Source: Clostridiales bacterium
Lineage (GTDB): Bacteria > Bacillota > Clostridia > Lachnospirales > Lachnospiraceae
Length of the DNA: 61,804 bases
NCBI GenBank assembly: GCA_022770525.1
Contig: JALEHN010000003.1
Location: 1 to 61,804 of the forward strand
Direction of reading: 5' to 3'
Below, one piece after another: positions 52,044 through 61,267 of the stretch (position 1 is its first letter; every line of letters starts with the position of its first letter). Position numbers and translations under genes: made by a program. The notes beneath the pieces are model-generated. The model was not told the DNA's origin and searched no databases. It was given only the letters and a program-made list of their open reading frames with translations.

Positions 52044-53432
52044 TCACCGGATCAATTCTTTCGGAATCTGGTCACAATCGTACATAACCTCCGAGTGATT
52101 ATCGCGGACAAGCTGCTTATCTGTCACCTTACCTGTCGCCCTGTCAATCACATTTCTGTAAATTTTGGATATTCTGAAATATTTTGCGCCTTCTTTGTGG
52201 AAATGATGATCTTCCTCTATGATTTCATAATACTGCGGAAATTCTCTTTCACTTCTCAGCTGTGCAAATAATTTTTTATCCTGACACCAGACAAGCAGCT
52301 GAACATCCTGATCCGTGGTATTTTTAAATCTATAGTCAATGTAATTGTAGCTGACAGACGTCCCCGAACTAAACGGCACTCTTTTGCCGTGATCCGGTGC
52401 AAGCGCATCTGAATGACTGTGGAACTCGACAACTTCCAACGGGCTGTGCAAAATCAGCAGATGAATCGTGTTTGCAAGATTACATAATCCGCCGCCAAGT
52501 CCCGGCACAAGCTTTCCGCCAATGATCACGCGTCCGTCACGATAGCCTTCTTTCTTTGAGCCCTTTCCGACGGTACGCCAGAAAGAAAACACCTCGCCCG
52601 GATGAATAATCAAACCGTTGATTTTTGATGACGCAAGTTTAATATTTCTGGCTTTATTGATCTGCAGTGTCGGATCAATGCCTTTTCCTTTTTTAATCAG
52701 CTCCGAACTGTAACTTGACACAACATTTGGAAGTTTTTTCTTTATTCTCGTTTTCGCGAACTTCTCTTTACTTAACAAATCCTTCAGATGTCTTTTTAAC
52801 TTTTCCTTATATTTTGAAAGAGCAAATGTAACAGGACTGATCTCGCAGAATAGCTTCCTCTGTTTTGCGCCGCTGCCGTCTTCGGTCTTTTTAACATAAA
52901 TATCCCCGAGTCTGTGATGATACTTTTTATTATGTTTCCAGAATCCCAGCACCAGATATTCAAGATATCTTCTTTTTCCTATCCATTTCTCGCTGTCAAG
53001 CTTTATAAACTTTACAAGAATGCTGGCCAGACCGCTTTGATTTGCACCCAGAATGTCGATAAACATCTGGTCTCCTATAACTAAAGCTTCTTTTTTCTTA
53101 ATGCCAAGCATCTTAACCGCTTTTAAATAAGCCGCCGGGTCCGGTTTGCCGGCATCACATATGTATAATGTATCAATATTTTTCACAAACCGCTTTACCC
53201 TTGCCTCATCATTATTTGAAACCAGAATCGTCTGAAGCCCGGTTTGATGGATCTGCTCAAACAGCCTGTCTACCTCCGGCACAGAGTCATCGCCATGATG
53301 GACAAGTGTATTATCAATATCAAAAATCAGGCCTCTGAAACCTTTATTATAAAGCTTTTTATAGTCAATAGAAAAAACACTATCCGCGTATTCATAAGGA
53401 TAAAAACGTTCTAACATTTTGTTTTCACTCAT
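52044..53432 (-). CDS. YqeG-type HAD phosphatase fused to a VanW-like domain
   Basis: The 462-residue protein joins two domains. Residues 1-170 are a HAD-IIIA phosphatase of the YqeG/GEP4 type (LIFDIDNTLVHHGDDSVPE with the nucleophile Asp, ILVSNNDEARVKRF, DAGKPDPAAYLKAVKML, ALVIGDQMFIDILGA). After a basic linker (residues 170-245) comes a VanW-like domain (LIIHPGEVFSFWRTVG, VPGLGGGLCNLANTIHLLIL, VEFHSHSDALAPDHGKRVPF). YqeG relatives act on phosphatidylglycerol-phosphate-like substrates. VanW domains are found in wall and vancomycin-resistance contexts, usually secreted. No signal peptide is visible here, so this VanW domain is cytoplasmic or membrane-associated. It overlaps the upstream TIM-barrel gene by 4 bp. 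Confidence 0.85.
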   Translation of the reverse strand: MSENKMLERFYPYEYADSVFSIDYKKLYNKGFRGLIFDIDNTLVHHGDDSVPEVDRLFEQIHQTGLQTILVSNNDEARVKRFVKNIDTLYICDAGKPDPAAYLKAVKMLGIKKKEALVIGDQMFIDILGANQSGLASILVKFIKLDSEKWIGKRRYLEYLVLGFWKHNKKYHHRLGDIYVKKTEDGSGAKQRKLFCEISPVTFALSKYKEKLKRHLKDLLSKEKFAKTRIKKKLPNVVSSYSSELIKKGKGIDPTLQINKARNIKLASSKINGLIIHPGEVFSFWRTVGKGSKKEGYRDGRVIIGGKLVPGLGGGLCNLANTIHLLILHSPLEVVEFHSHSDALAPDHGKRVPFSSGTSVSYNYIDYRFKNTTDQDVQLLVWCQDKKLFAQLRSEREFPQYYEIIEEDHHFHKEGAKYFRISKIYRNVIDRATGKVTDKQLVRDNHSEVMYDCDQIPKELIR

Positions 53433-54172
53433 TTCTCTATGTATTCACAAACATTGTTGATCTGCCCGGTAAAATCCTCACCAAACTTATGATCAAAAAA
53501 CGCGCTGCCGATTGTAAAAGCCCACGGCGCTGCCGATTTAACTTCATCAAGTCTTTGATAACTGTCAATACTTCCCGCAATACAGACCGGCGCATTGATT
53601 TCCGACACAAATTTTTTATTTAATAAAACCGGATCTCCCACATATCTGTACCCAAGCAGATCAAAACCGTAAACGCCTTTTTCAAGGTACGCCTTTGCGT
53701 CCCGAATCATCTCATCGACGGTCCCTTCCAAAACAGACGGCCGTCCGGTAATTTTTCCGACAAACGGCATATACTTCATCCCCACCTGCCTGCAGTAATC
53801 ATTCACAGAATCGAAAAACAGTGTTCCCATAAGCAGATCACAGCCGCATTCCGCCGCAAGAAAAGCCCCTTTTAAACACTCCTCTTCTGTATAGGCAACA
53901 ACTTCAAGTACTGTTTTTTTACCGCATTGCTTCATATAGGCATATAATTTTTTCATCTGTTCCGGCGGCAGCGGTTCCTCTTTAAATCCCCAATAAACTG
54001 CCTGTGAATCTTTACTTTTTTCAAAAACTTCAAAAGCATTGTCCACTGTCCGGTCATTATAGGTTAACATAACAATCAGGACAGGCCGCTCCTGCCAACC
54101 TGCCATATAGCCTATCGCATCACTTTGCATATTCTCCACCTTCTCATCAATCAAATTCCGTACCTTCTTCAC
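53429..54172 (-). CDS. TIM-barrel protein of unknown function
   Basis: The 247-residue protein has a (beta/alpha)8 barrel character: alternating hydrophobic strands (VLIVMLTYNDRT, TVLEVVAYTEEECLK, CDLLMGTLFFDSV, YGFDLLGYRYVG, APVCIAGSIDSYQRL) and a C-terminal phosphate-binding-like block (WAFTIGSAFFDHKF), as in NanE or HisF-like enzymes. I do not recognise a specific family. The GTG at 54172 is a weak start; an ATG at 54130 has a better GGTGGAG site. Its 4-bp overlap with the HAD-VanW gene implies that the two proteins work in one pathway. Confidence 0.65.
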   Translation of the reverse strand: MKKVRNLIDEKVENMQSDAIGYMAGWQERPVLIVMLTYNDRTVDNAFEVFEKSKDSQAVYWGFKEEPLPPEQMKKLYAYMKQCGKKTVLEVVAYTEEECLKGAFLAAECGCDLLMGTLFFDSVNDYCRQVGMKYMPFVGKITGRPSVLEGTVDEMIRDAKAYLEKGVYGFDLLGYRYVGDPVLLNKKFVSEINAPVCIAGSIDSYQRLDEVKSAAPWAFTIGSAFFDHKFGEDFTGQINNVCEYIEK

Positions 54173-54228
54173 CAGATGAGCCGCTCACCTTCGGATTTCG
54201 CTTTTTATACGGTCAAAATCCTGAACGC

Positions 54229-54270
54229 AAAAAAGTCTATTGGATATTTTATTATACAATAGACTTTTTT
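54229..54270 (-). terminator. Bidirectional-looking terminator after glcT
   Basis: Perfect 14-bp arms AAAAAAGTCTATTG (54229-54242) and CAATAGACTTTTTT (54257-54270) with a 14-nt loop end the glcT transcript on the minus strand. Confidence 0.9.
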
Positions 54271-54373
54271 CAGACACAATACACATCTGTGTATTGACAG
54301 AATTATTTAAAAAGGCTTAAGTAAAAGTTTATATCACTGTTCATACAAAATCAAAACAATTGCCCGAAAGCAC

Positions 54374-55201
54374 TTACTCCTCATGGTAAATACGTTCGAT
54401 ATGCATGGCAAGGTATCCGATTTCGCTGTCCGGCAGCTGCGCATTAAGACTTTTCGCCAGCTTTCTGCACACTGTCTCCGCAATCTCAAAAGATTTCGGA
54501 AAGCTGTAGGAAATATAACCGTTCATGTCAACTTTCAGCCGTTCTCCCGCAGCAAGCCTTGCTGCCATATATTTAATATGATTCATCAGCCTGTTATAAC
54601 CGAAGGAACGGACATCCATTTTTACGCCCATCTCATTTTCAATGGCCGTCACACATTCCCTGACGGCCGCCGCCATCTGCATAGCCCCTGAGACCTTTTC
54701 CTCACTGATTGCCGAATGCACATGCAGCGAAACATATCCAATCTCATCATCACATATTTCGACACCGCACTTTTCCTTTAATATCTGCCGGATGCATTCC
54801 GCCACTTTAAACTCCTGATAAAATAAAATCTGTATATCCCCGGTCAAAGGATTGTGTATCTGTTCGCCGTCTCTGATCCGTCTGACCGCATAAGCAATAT
54901 GGTCAGCCATCGGAAAGAGTATGTTCCGGTCTATTTTTCCAAAAGCATTTTCAGCCTCATCAAGCACGCGCCCTGCAATTTCAAGAAATACAGGATCCAT
55001 TGAATTCACCATTTCCCTGGCGCTCTCATGCTTTCCTCTGACATTCAGTGAATAAATTCTTAAGTCGCCGTCTGCCTCAAACCGCTCACTGACCTTTTTG
55101 CCAAATCCAACACCCTTACCTAAAATTAAATATTCTCTGTGGTCATCACCGTCCACAGCCAAAAGTGCATTATGATTTAACGCCTTTGTAACCCGAAACA
55201 T
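54374..55201 (-). CDS. glcT: BglG/LicT-family transcriptional antiterminator (GlcT-type)
   Basis: The 275-residue protein has an N-terminal CAT RNA-binding domain (MFRVTKALNHNALLAVDGD, residues 1-55) and two PTS regulation domains with conserved His (residues about 65-165 and 170-275; MADHIAYAVRRI, YVSLHVHSA, YLAMHIERIYHEE). Such proteins bind a ribonucleic antiterminator (RAT) and let transcription through when the sugar is present, with activity set by PTS phosphorylation. The ptsG-type gene lies 34 bp upstream and a RAT/terminator precedes that, so this is very probably its GlcT-like regulator, co-transcribed with its target. Confidence 0.92.
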   Translation of the reverse strand: MFRVTKALNHNALLAVDGDDHREYLILGKGVGFGKKVSERFEADGDLRIYSLNVRGKHESAREMVNSMDPVFLEIAGRVLDEAENAFGKIDRNILFPMADHIAYAVRRIRDGEQIHNPLTGDIQILFYQEFKVAECIRQILKEKCGVEICDDEIGYVSLHVHSAISEEKVSGAMQMAAAVRECVTAIENEMGVKMDVRSFGYNRLMNHIKYMAARLAAGERLKVDMNGYISYSFPKSFEIAETVCRKLAKSLNAQLPDSEIGYLAMHIERIYHEE

Positions 55202-55235
55202 TTTTTCTCCCCCAATTCCGACACTAACCTATACG

Positions 55236-57398
55236 TTAAGCATAAACATCGATTGCAAATAAATCCTCACCTGCGGATACCGCACCTTCTTTGAGCAGCC
55301 GTACTTTCATATTGTCTTCCAGTTCCGTACACAGAACCGGCGTTACTACAGAAGGCGCATTTTCTTTAATGTACTTCAAATCGATATGCATCAGCACATC
55401 GCCTTTTTTAACTTTATCACCGTCACTTACCAAAACTTCAAAACCTTTGCCCTCAAGGTTGACCGTATCAATGCCGACATGAAGCAGCATGCTGATACCG
55501 TCCTCTGTCTGGAATCCGATCGCATGCTTTGTCGGGAATACGAAACAAACTTCACCGTCAGCCGGTGCGGTTACATCGCCGGTCACAGGTTCAACCGCCG
55601 CACCGTCACCCATCATTTTTCCGGCAAATGCTTCATCAGGAACTTTTTCCAGTGCCATCGCATTGCCTTTCATCGGACTTCCGATCACATAGGTTTTAAC
55701 AACTTTTTTATCCTCATTTGCAGCTTCTGCCGCCTGAGTCTGAACTTCTTCTTTAGCATCATCTGAAGGAAGTACCGTATCGTCTGTTTCCGGTGCGTGC
55801 TCCAGATAATCCTCAAGATTTGACTTGATGACCGTTACTCTCGGTCCGTAAATAATCTGCACGCCAAGACCTTTGTGGACAACACCTGATGCGCCTGTGG
55901 ATTTAAGCAGGCCGTCATCAACCAGCGCCGCGTCAAATACCGTACACCGAAGTCTTGTAGCACAGCAGTCCACATCTGAAATATTTTTCTTACCGCCAAG
56001 GCCTTTACAGATTGCTGCCGACAGTGCATCCTCTTCACCTGCATCCGCCCCGTCATCTGATTTTTTCGCACCTTTTTTCTTTGCTTCCACATCACTTCTG
56101 CGATACAGCTTCACTTCATCGCTGTCTTCACGGCCAGGTGTCTTAAGATTCAGCTTTTTAATCAAAAATGAAAACAGGAAATAGTATACAGCAAAATATG
56201 CCGCACCAACAACAATAATCCATACCCAGCTTGTCTTTGCATTGCCCGGAAGTATACCAAACAGGAACAGGTCAATGAGTCCGCCTGAAAATGTCATGCC
56301 GACACCGACATTAAGAATATGCATCAGCATATAGGCAAGACCCGCAAAAACACAATGGATACCATATAACAGCGGTGCCACAAATAAAAATGTAAATTCA
56401 ATAGGTTCTGTAATACCTGTCAGCATTGATGTCAACGCTGCCGAGAACAAAAGACCTGAGACAATTTTCTTCTTTTCAGGCTTGGCTGTACGATACATAG
56501 CCAGTGCCGCACCCGGAAGACCGAAAATCATCAGAGGGAATTTACCGGACATAAATCTTGTGGCTGAAACCGCAAAATGTTCCACTGTCGGATCCGCAAG
56601 CTGCGCAAAGAAAATATTCTGCGCGCCTTCCACAACCTGTCCTGCCACTTCCATCGTACCGCCAAGGGCTGTCTGCCAGAACGGAAGATAAAATACATGA
56701 TGAAGGCCAAACGGAATTAAAAGACGTTCCATAAGACCATAAACCCATGTTCCCGCATAGCCTGACTTAAGAACAAGGTCACCGACACTGTAAATACCTG
56801 CCTGAACGACAGGCCAGATAAAGAACATCAAAATACCGACAATCGTATACACAATGGCACTGATAATTGGTACAAATCTTGTGCCCCCGAAGAAAGAAAG
56901 GACCTGCGGAAGCTGAATTTTGTAAAAGCGGTTATGAAGCGCAGCAACGCCAAGACCGACAATAATACCGCCAAATACACCCATCTGTAAAGATGTAATA
57001 CCGACAACTGATGTTGTTGCACCTTCAAGCATAGCTTCAACACCGCCGTTATTTGTAATCATGGCGCTGATGGATGCATGCATAACGAAAAATGCGATCG
57101 CCGCCGACAATGCGGCAACTTCTTTTTCTTTCTTTGCCATACCGATGGCAACACCCATGGCAAATATAATCGGCAGGTTTTCAAATACAATATTTCCCGC
57201 CTGCTTTAAGACCGTCAAAATCATATAAATGATTGTCCCCGGTCCCATAGCCCCCAGTAAACCATAGGTTTCCAGCATTGTTTCATTGGTAAACGAACTT
57301 CCTACGCCAAGCAGCAGACCTGCCACAGGAAGGATTGCAATTGGCAGCATAAAGGAACGACCCACACGCTGCAGTACGCCAAACACTTTGTCTTTCAT
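55236..57398 (-). CDS. ptsG: PTS glucose/N-acetylglucosamine transporter, IICBA
   Basis: The 720-residue protein has an N-terminal IIC domain of about ten helices (residues 1-420; MLPIAILPVAGLLLGVGSSF, FGLHHVFYLPFW, GITEPIEFTFLF). A IIB domain follows with phosphorylated Cys at DVDCCATRLRC (near residue 478). A C-terminal IIA domain has the phosphorylated His in SMLLHVGIDTVNLEG (near 640). IIC-IIB-IIA order with these motifs is the glucose/GlcNAc family, and sugar choice between the two cannot be settled by eye. The leader carries a consensus promoter, a RAT and an overlapping terminator, and the glcT gene follows. Induction by antitermination is therefore expected. Confidence 0.93.
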   Translation of the reverse strand: MKDKVFGVLQRVGRSFMLPIAILPVAGLLLGVGSSFTNETMLETYGLLGAMGPGTIIYMILTVLKQAGNIVFENLPIIFAMGVAIGMAKKEKEVAALSAAIAFFVMHASISAMITNNGGVEAMLEGATTSVVGITSLQMGVFGGIIVGLGVAALHNRFYKIQLPQVLSFFGGTRFVPIISAIVYTIVGILMFFIWPVVQAGIYSVGDLVLKSGYAGTWVYGLMERLLIPFGLHHVFYLPFWQTALGGTMEVAGQVVEGAQNIFFAQLADPTVEHFAVSATRFMSGKFPLMIFGLPGAALAMYRTAKPEKKKIVSGLLFSAALTSMLTGITEPIEFTFLFVAPLLYGIHCVFAGLAYMLMHILNVGVGMTFSGGLIDLFLFGILPGNAKTSWVWIIVVGAAYFAVYYFLFSFLIKKLNLKTPGREDSDEVKLYRRSDVEAKKKGAKKSDDGADAGEEDALSAAICKGLGGKKNISDVDCCATRLRCTVFDAALVDDGLLKSTGASGVVHKGLGVQIIYGPRVTVIKSNLEDYLEHAPETDDTVLPSDDAKEEVQTQAAEAANEDKKVVKTYVIGSPMKGNAMALEKVPDEAFAGKMMGDGAAVEPVTGDVTAPADGEVCFVFPTKHAIGFQTEDGISMLLHVGIDTVNLEGKGFEVLVSDGDKVKKGDVLMHIDLKYIKENAPSVVTPVLCTELEDNMKVRLLKEGAVSAGEDLFAIDVYA

Positions 57399-57488
57399 AC
57401 ATATTCTCCTTTTTTAATATATTTTTCCGATATGTCATGATGTTTGTGTCCTTCTTATGGCAGAATAAATCACCATTTCCTTTATCAC

Positions 57489-57544
57489 AAAAAAGGCATT
57501 AACATACATAAACATACCTTGTATTGTTATGTATAGTTAATGCC
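57489..57544 (-). terminator. RAT-controlled terminator of ptsG
   Basis: Arms 57527-57544 and 57495-57512 pair over 17 bp with a single bulge in the minus-strand RNA and are followed by six T residues. The 5' arm (GGCATTAAC) overlaps the RAT site. Confidence 0.85.
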
Positions 57545-57559
57545 TGCCTTCCAGTAACA
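57541..57559 (-). promoter_or_regulatory. Ribonucleic antiterminator (RAT) for GlcT
   Basis: The minus-strand RNA TGTTACTGGAAGGCAGGCA has the TGTTACTG...CAGGCA pattern of BglG/GlcT-family RATs and overlaps the 5' arm of the ptsG terminator. Binding of the antiterminator would stabilise the RAT and prevent termination. Confidence 0.85.
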
Positions 57560-57577
57560 TACTATATTTACATGTCT

Positions 57578-57606
57578 ATAATAGCATTAAAATCTCTGCT
57601 TGTCAA
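57578..57606 (-). promoter_or_regulatory. Sigma-A promoter of ptsG-glcT
   Basis: On the minus strand a perfect TTGACA (57601-57606) and TATTAT (57578-57583) are 17 bp apart. Transcription would start about 10 bp before the RAT. Confidence 0.88.
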
Positions 57607-57612
57607 AAGTTT

Positions 57613-58728
57613 TTATTTTAAATTTTCAGGATTGAGACACTCAAGCTCCGGTAATACGAAAATACCGTCTTTTCTCACAAGTACATCGTCAAAATACATT
57701 TCCCCGCCGCCGTATTCTTTGCGCTGAATGCAGACAAGATCCCAGTGAATTGCGGAAACATTGCCGTTTGGTGCCTCATCATAGCAGTTGCCCGGTGTAA
57801 AATGGAAAGATCCTGCAATTTTTTCATCAAATAATGTATCCTTCATCGGTTTTAAAACGTACGGATTGACACCGATGGCAAATTCGCCCACATAGCGTGC
57901 CCCCTCATCCGTATCAAATACATGATTAATGCGCTCTGTATCATTGGCCGTGGCATTGATGATTTTACCGTCTTTGAATTCAAGGCTGATGTTTTCGTAA
58001 GTATAACCCTGAAAAACAGCCGGTGTATTGTAAGTCAGTCTGCCGTTGACAGAATTTTTCACAGGCGCTGTATAAACTTCGCCGTCAGGAATGTTCATTT
58101 CTCCGGCACAGGCAATCGCCGGAATGTCTTTAATAGAGAATGTCAGATCGGTCCCCGGCCCTGTGATACGCACTTTTTCTGTCCTGTTCATCAGCGCAAC
58201 AAGAGGCTTCATAGCCTCGCCCATCTTTGAATAATCCAGATTGCAGACATCAAAATAAAAGTCTTCAAAAGCTTCAAGGCTCTGATGATTAAGCTGCGCC
58301 ATGGCATTATTCGGATATCTTAAAACACACCAGCGTGTCTTCGGTATGCGGATCTCATGATGAACCGGCGTCGCATAAAGACGGTCATACATTCTCAGCT
58401 TATCCGCAGGCACATCGGAAAGCTCGGAAACATTATCCGTACCGCGCACAGCAATATAGCAATCCATCTGTGCCATCAGCGCCGCGTCATTTTCAGCCAT
58501 GATTTTCAGCTGATCATCACTGCATTCAAGAAGCAGCTCCCGCTCCATTCTCGGATCCGTATATTTGATAAAAGGAACCGCGCCCGCCTTATAAGCTTCT
58601 TTCACCAGAGCTCTCGCAAGATCTTCGGTTGACGGTCCGGTATGATGAATTAATATTTTATCCCCTTTCTTAGCCTTTACAGAATTATTGACAAGATTAT
58701 GTGCCAGAATCTTAATTCGTTCGTCCAT
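57613..58728 (-). CDS. M29-family aminopeptidase (AmpS/PepS type)
   Basis: The 371-residue metallo-aminopeptidase has the M29 blocks: MNRTEKVRITGPGTDLTFSI, CAGEMNIPDGEVYTAPV with the metal-ligand Glu, FQGYTYENISLEF, EFAIGVNPYVLKPM and the C-terminal SFHFTPGNCYDEAPNG followed by SAIHWDLV. Family members release N-terminal residues from peptides in the cytoplasm and use two divalent metal ions. It is close to the methyltransferase gene upstream (6-bp gap), so the two may be co-transcribed, but no functional link is obvious. Confidence 0.94.
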   Translation of the reverse strand: MDERIKILAHNLVNNSVKAKKGDKILIHHTGPSTEDLARALVKEAYKAGAVPFIKYTDPRMERELLLECSDDQLKIMAENDAALMAQMDCYIAVRGTDNVSELSDVPADKLRMYDRLYATPVHHEIRIPKTRWCVLRYPNNAMAQLNHQSLEAFEDFYFDVCNLDYSKMGEAMKPLVALMNRTEKVRITGPGTDLTFSIKDIPAIACAGEMNIPDGEVYTAPVKNSVNGRLTYNTPAVFQGYTYENISLEFKDGKIINATANDTERINHVFDTDEGARYVGEFAIGVNPYVLKPMKDTLFDEKIAGSFHFTPGNCYDEAPNGNVSAIHWDLVCIQRKEYGGGEMYFDDVLVRKDGIFVLPELECLNPENLK

Positions 58729-58733
58729 TTATA

Positions 58734-59930
58734 TCAGCCTCTCTTTCCATGTATTTTTTTCTGATCCATTGTCATTAAAAGCCGTTCCAGCGTCGGCTTT
58801 GCCTGAATCAGATTTTTAAGCCGCATATACTTCTCATCAGGTTCACACCGATGAACACCATTTTTACATATACCCCGCAGCAAAATATTTTTCGGTGTAT
58901 GCTCCATATCAATAAATTCAAGAATCTGCATCTTATAACCGACGCTTTCAAGAAGCATTGCCCGCATGCTGTCTGTTGCCAGTGCCGCAAACCGCTCTTT
59001 CATAAGCCCGTACTGAAACATACCTGAAAGAGCCTCTGAATCCATATGTCCGTTAAGCTCATGCTGACAGCACGGCACGGATAAAATGACTTTGGCTTTC
59101 CAGAGTACAGCCTTATAAAGGGCATAGTCTGTCGCCGTATCACAGGCCTGCAGTGTCACAACCATGTCTACCTGCCGCACGCCTTCAAAATCCGCGATAT
59201 CACCGTGGAGAAATTCCAATTTCTCATAACCGTATTTATCTTTCAGCTGATTACAGTTACGGATCACATCTGCTTTCAAATCCAGTCCGATGATATGAAT
59301 ATCATAGCCTTTCAGTACTTTCATATAGTAGTACATGGCAAATGTCAGATAAGATTTTCCGCATCCGAAATCAATAATCGTAAGCTCTTTGTCTTTATCA
59401 AGCTGCGGAAGGATATCTTCGATAAATTCAAGAAATCTGTTGATCTGACGGAATTTATCATAACGCTTCTGTATCACACGGCCATCTTCGGTCATAACGC
59501 CAAGATCGATCAAAAACGGCACCGGCCGGCCTTCCTCAAGAATATAGGATTTTTTGCGGTTATGCGCAAGCTTCGGCATGTCTGTCTGCACTGCCGTCTG
59601 CTTTTTCTTAATTGTCACAAGCCCTTTTTTACTGATCATGACACTGATTGTCATGTTTTTTGTTCGGATCTGAACCTGCTTAAAGTGATTAAACACATCT
59701 TCGGCCAGCTGACCTGCAAGCACATCACCGCACTCATTGACATGAAACACCTGCGTCCCGATATGCCGTGTGACCTGAAACATCAGCCGATCCTTCACAA
59801 GCACCGGCCGCACCTTAATTTTCGCGGTGTCCCCGCCTTTTTGCCCGCTGATGACCATATCTATAAAATCAACATTCAGTATTTCCAAAAATAATGATTT
59901 TAGTCTCTCCAAACCTTTCTCTGCTGCCAC
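58734..59930 (-). CDS. Class I SAM-dependent methyltransferase (METTL25/RRNAD1-like)
   Basis: The 398-residue protein has an N-terminal domain of about 160 residues and a Rossmann methyltransferase domain. The latter shows LTIIDFGCGKSYLTFAMYYY (SAM-binding motif I), IIGLDLKADVIRNC, DMVVTLQACDTATDYAL and SVPCCQHELNG. The GCGKSYLT and CDTATDYAL blocks are typical of bacterial relatives of METTL25/RRNAD1, whose substrate is unknown. A GTG at 59930 opens the frame but has no good ribosome site; an in-frame TTG (residue 7) or a later codon may be the real start. The region upstream is the end of the IS607 element, so the insertion lies close to this gene's 5' end. Confidence 0.82.
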   Translation of the reverse strand: MAAEKGLERLKSLFLEILNVDFIDMVISGQKGGDTAKIKVRPVLVKDRLMFQVTRHIGTQVFHVNECGDVLAGQLAEDVFNHFKQVQIRTKNMTISVMISKKGLVTIKKKQTAVQTDMPKLAHNRKKSYILEEGRPVPFLIDLGVMTEDGRVIQKRYDKFRQINRFLEFIEDILPQLDKDKELTIIDFGCGKSYLTFAMYYYMKVLKGYDIHIIGLDLKADVIRNCNQLKDKYGYEKLEFLHGDIADFEGVRQVDMVVTLQACDTATDYALYKAVLWKAKVILSVPCCQHELNGHMDSEALSGMFQYGLMKERFAALATDSMRAMLLESVGYKMQILEFIDMEHTPKNILLRGICKNGVHRCEPDEKYMRLKNLIQAKPTLERLLMTMDQKKIHGKRG

Positions 59931-59965
59931 TCAAAATGTGTTTAAACATACATAACACATCGAGA

Positions 59966-60200
59966 AATTGAAGTCCTCACGGATACTTCTTACTGTTTCG
60001 CAGTGTATGCTTTGACGGTTACAAGTAACACGCTACTCACAAGTTCATGTACACTCCACAGTCGTAAATTCCCGAAATAGCCTTCGGTACAATACTTACG
60101 TTTGCCTGATCATGCAACTTCGTAAGTCACAGCATCTCTTAAATTAAGACTTGCATTAAAATCCCTGTCTTCAACATAACCACACGCACATCTGTAGATT
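59966..60200 (-). ncRNA. Probable TnpB omega-RNA (reRNA)
   Basis: TnpB nucleases use an RNA made from the 3' end of their gene and the element end. Here about 145 nt follow the tnpB stop. They include a final hairpin, GAAGT/ACTTC at 59970-59989, right at the presumed element boundary, as expected for the scaffold just before the guide. The guide would then be the flanking sequence below 59965. The extent is inferred from position, not from a known consensus. Confidence 0.5.
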
Positions 60201-61267
60201 CTGTCAGAAATCTTTAAGTCTTTCCTGATCCGCCCGCAACAATGACATAATTTAGAAGATGGATAAAATCTGTCAGCAATTCTTAATTCAATGCCGTTAT
60301 CATCGCATTTTGCTTTTAGTCTGATCCTGAACTCACCAAACTTCTGCGATGCAACAGCTTCTGAAAGATGCCTGTTCTTCATCATGCCTGATACATTCAA
60401 ATCTTCAATAGTTATGTAAGATGGTTTGGTTTTCACTATCTCAGCTATGATCTTATTGATGTAGTCAGTGCGGATATTGTCTGTTTTATGATGCAATTTC
60501 TGTACTTTGAGTTTTTGTTTTTGTATATTTGCTCTTTGAGTGACTTCTCCTTTCTTCAGATTTTCATATTTACGAGACAGACACCTCTGTGCTCTGCGTA
60601 ATTGTTTCTCCAGTTTCTTTATTCTCGCTGATTTATTGATGTTTTTATAGGTTTTACCGTTAGAAAGAATTGCCAGATCCTTAAGCCCTAAGTCTATGCC
60701 GATACCGTCATTACTATTATTATCAACAGCCTGAGTCTCAGGAACTTCTACCAGAACAGATACATAATATCTGCCCGCCTTAACAGAAACTGTACCGCTT
60801 TTGATTTTCCATCCGTCTTTAGTCGTAGGAATATAACCTTTTTCTTTCAGCCTTACCCATCCTAATGTCGGGATCTTAATCCTGTGTCTTTCGCAAGCAC
60901 AATCCTTTGGATTATTCTTCACAAAATACATTTTTACATCTGATCTGCCTTTTTTCTTAAATTTTGGAAAAGCACTCTGATGTTTAAAAAACCTTGTGAA
61001 TGCGGTACACCCATCCTCAATGGCCTTTTTTACTGCTTTTGAGTACACAGCCTTAATCCATGCTTTATCAGGATGATTTGGAATATACTTATTGTTAAGC
61101 CAGACACTGAAACTTTTACCTGTCATGAACTTTTTGCCGTTATCGTGCAGTTCTTTGTTGTAAGCAATGTAGAAATTGTAAACATATCTGCAAGTGCCGA
61201 TTGTTCTGTTAATTGTGGACTTTTGTTCATGTGTCGGATTTATTTCTGTTTTGAAGCTCTTCAGCAA
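60110..61267 (-). CDS. tnpB: TnpB RNA-guided nuclease of the IS607 element
   Basis: The 385-residue protein has an N-terminal OrfB helix-turn-helix-like region (MLKSFKTEINPTHEQKSTIN) and a RuvC-like nuclease split over three motifs: GIGIDLGLKDLA near residue 190, PSYITIEDLNVSG near 291 and EDRDFNASLNL near the end. A zinc finger lies between the last two (LCHCCG and RCACG). All catalytic acids are present, so it could be active. TnpB proteins are omega-RNA-guided DNA nucleases, the ancestors of Cas12. It starts with a TTG inside the end of tnpA, overlapping by 41 bp, with a GAGG site upstream. Confidence 0.93.
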   Translation of the reverse strand: MLKSFKTEINPTHEQKSTINRTIGTCRYVYNFYIAYNKELHDNGKKFMTGKSFSVWLNNKYIPNHPDKAWIKAVYSKAVKKAIEDGCTAFTRFFKHQSAFPKFKKKGRSDVKMYFVKNNPKDCACERHRIKIPTLGWVRLKEKGYIPTTKDGWKIKSGTVSVKAGRYYVSVLVEVPETQAVDNNSNDGIGIDLGLKDLAILSNGKTYKNINKSARIKKLEKQLRRAQRCLSRKYENLKKGEVTQRANIQKQKLKVQKLHHKTDNIRTDYINKIIAEIVKTKPSYITIEDLNVSGMMKNRHLSEAVASQKFGEFRIRLKAKCDDNGIELRIADRFYPSSKLCHCCGRIRKDLKISDRIYRCACGYVEDRDFNASLNLRDAVTYEVA

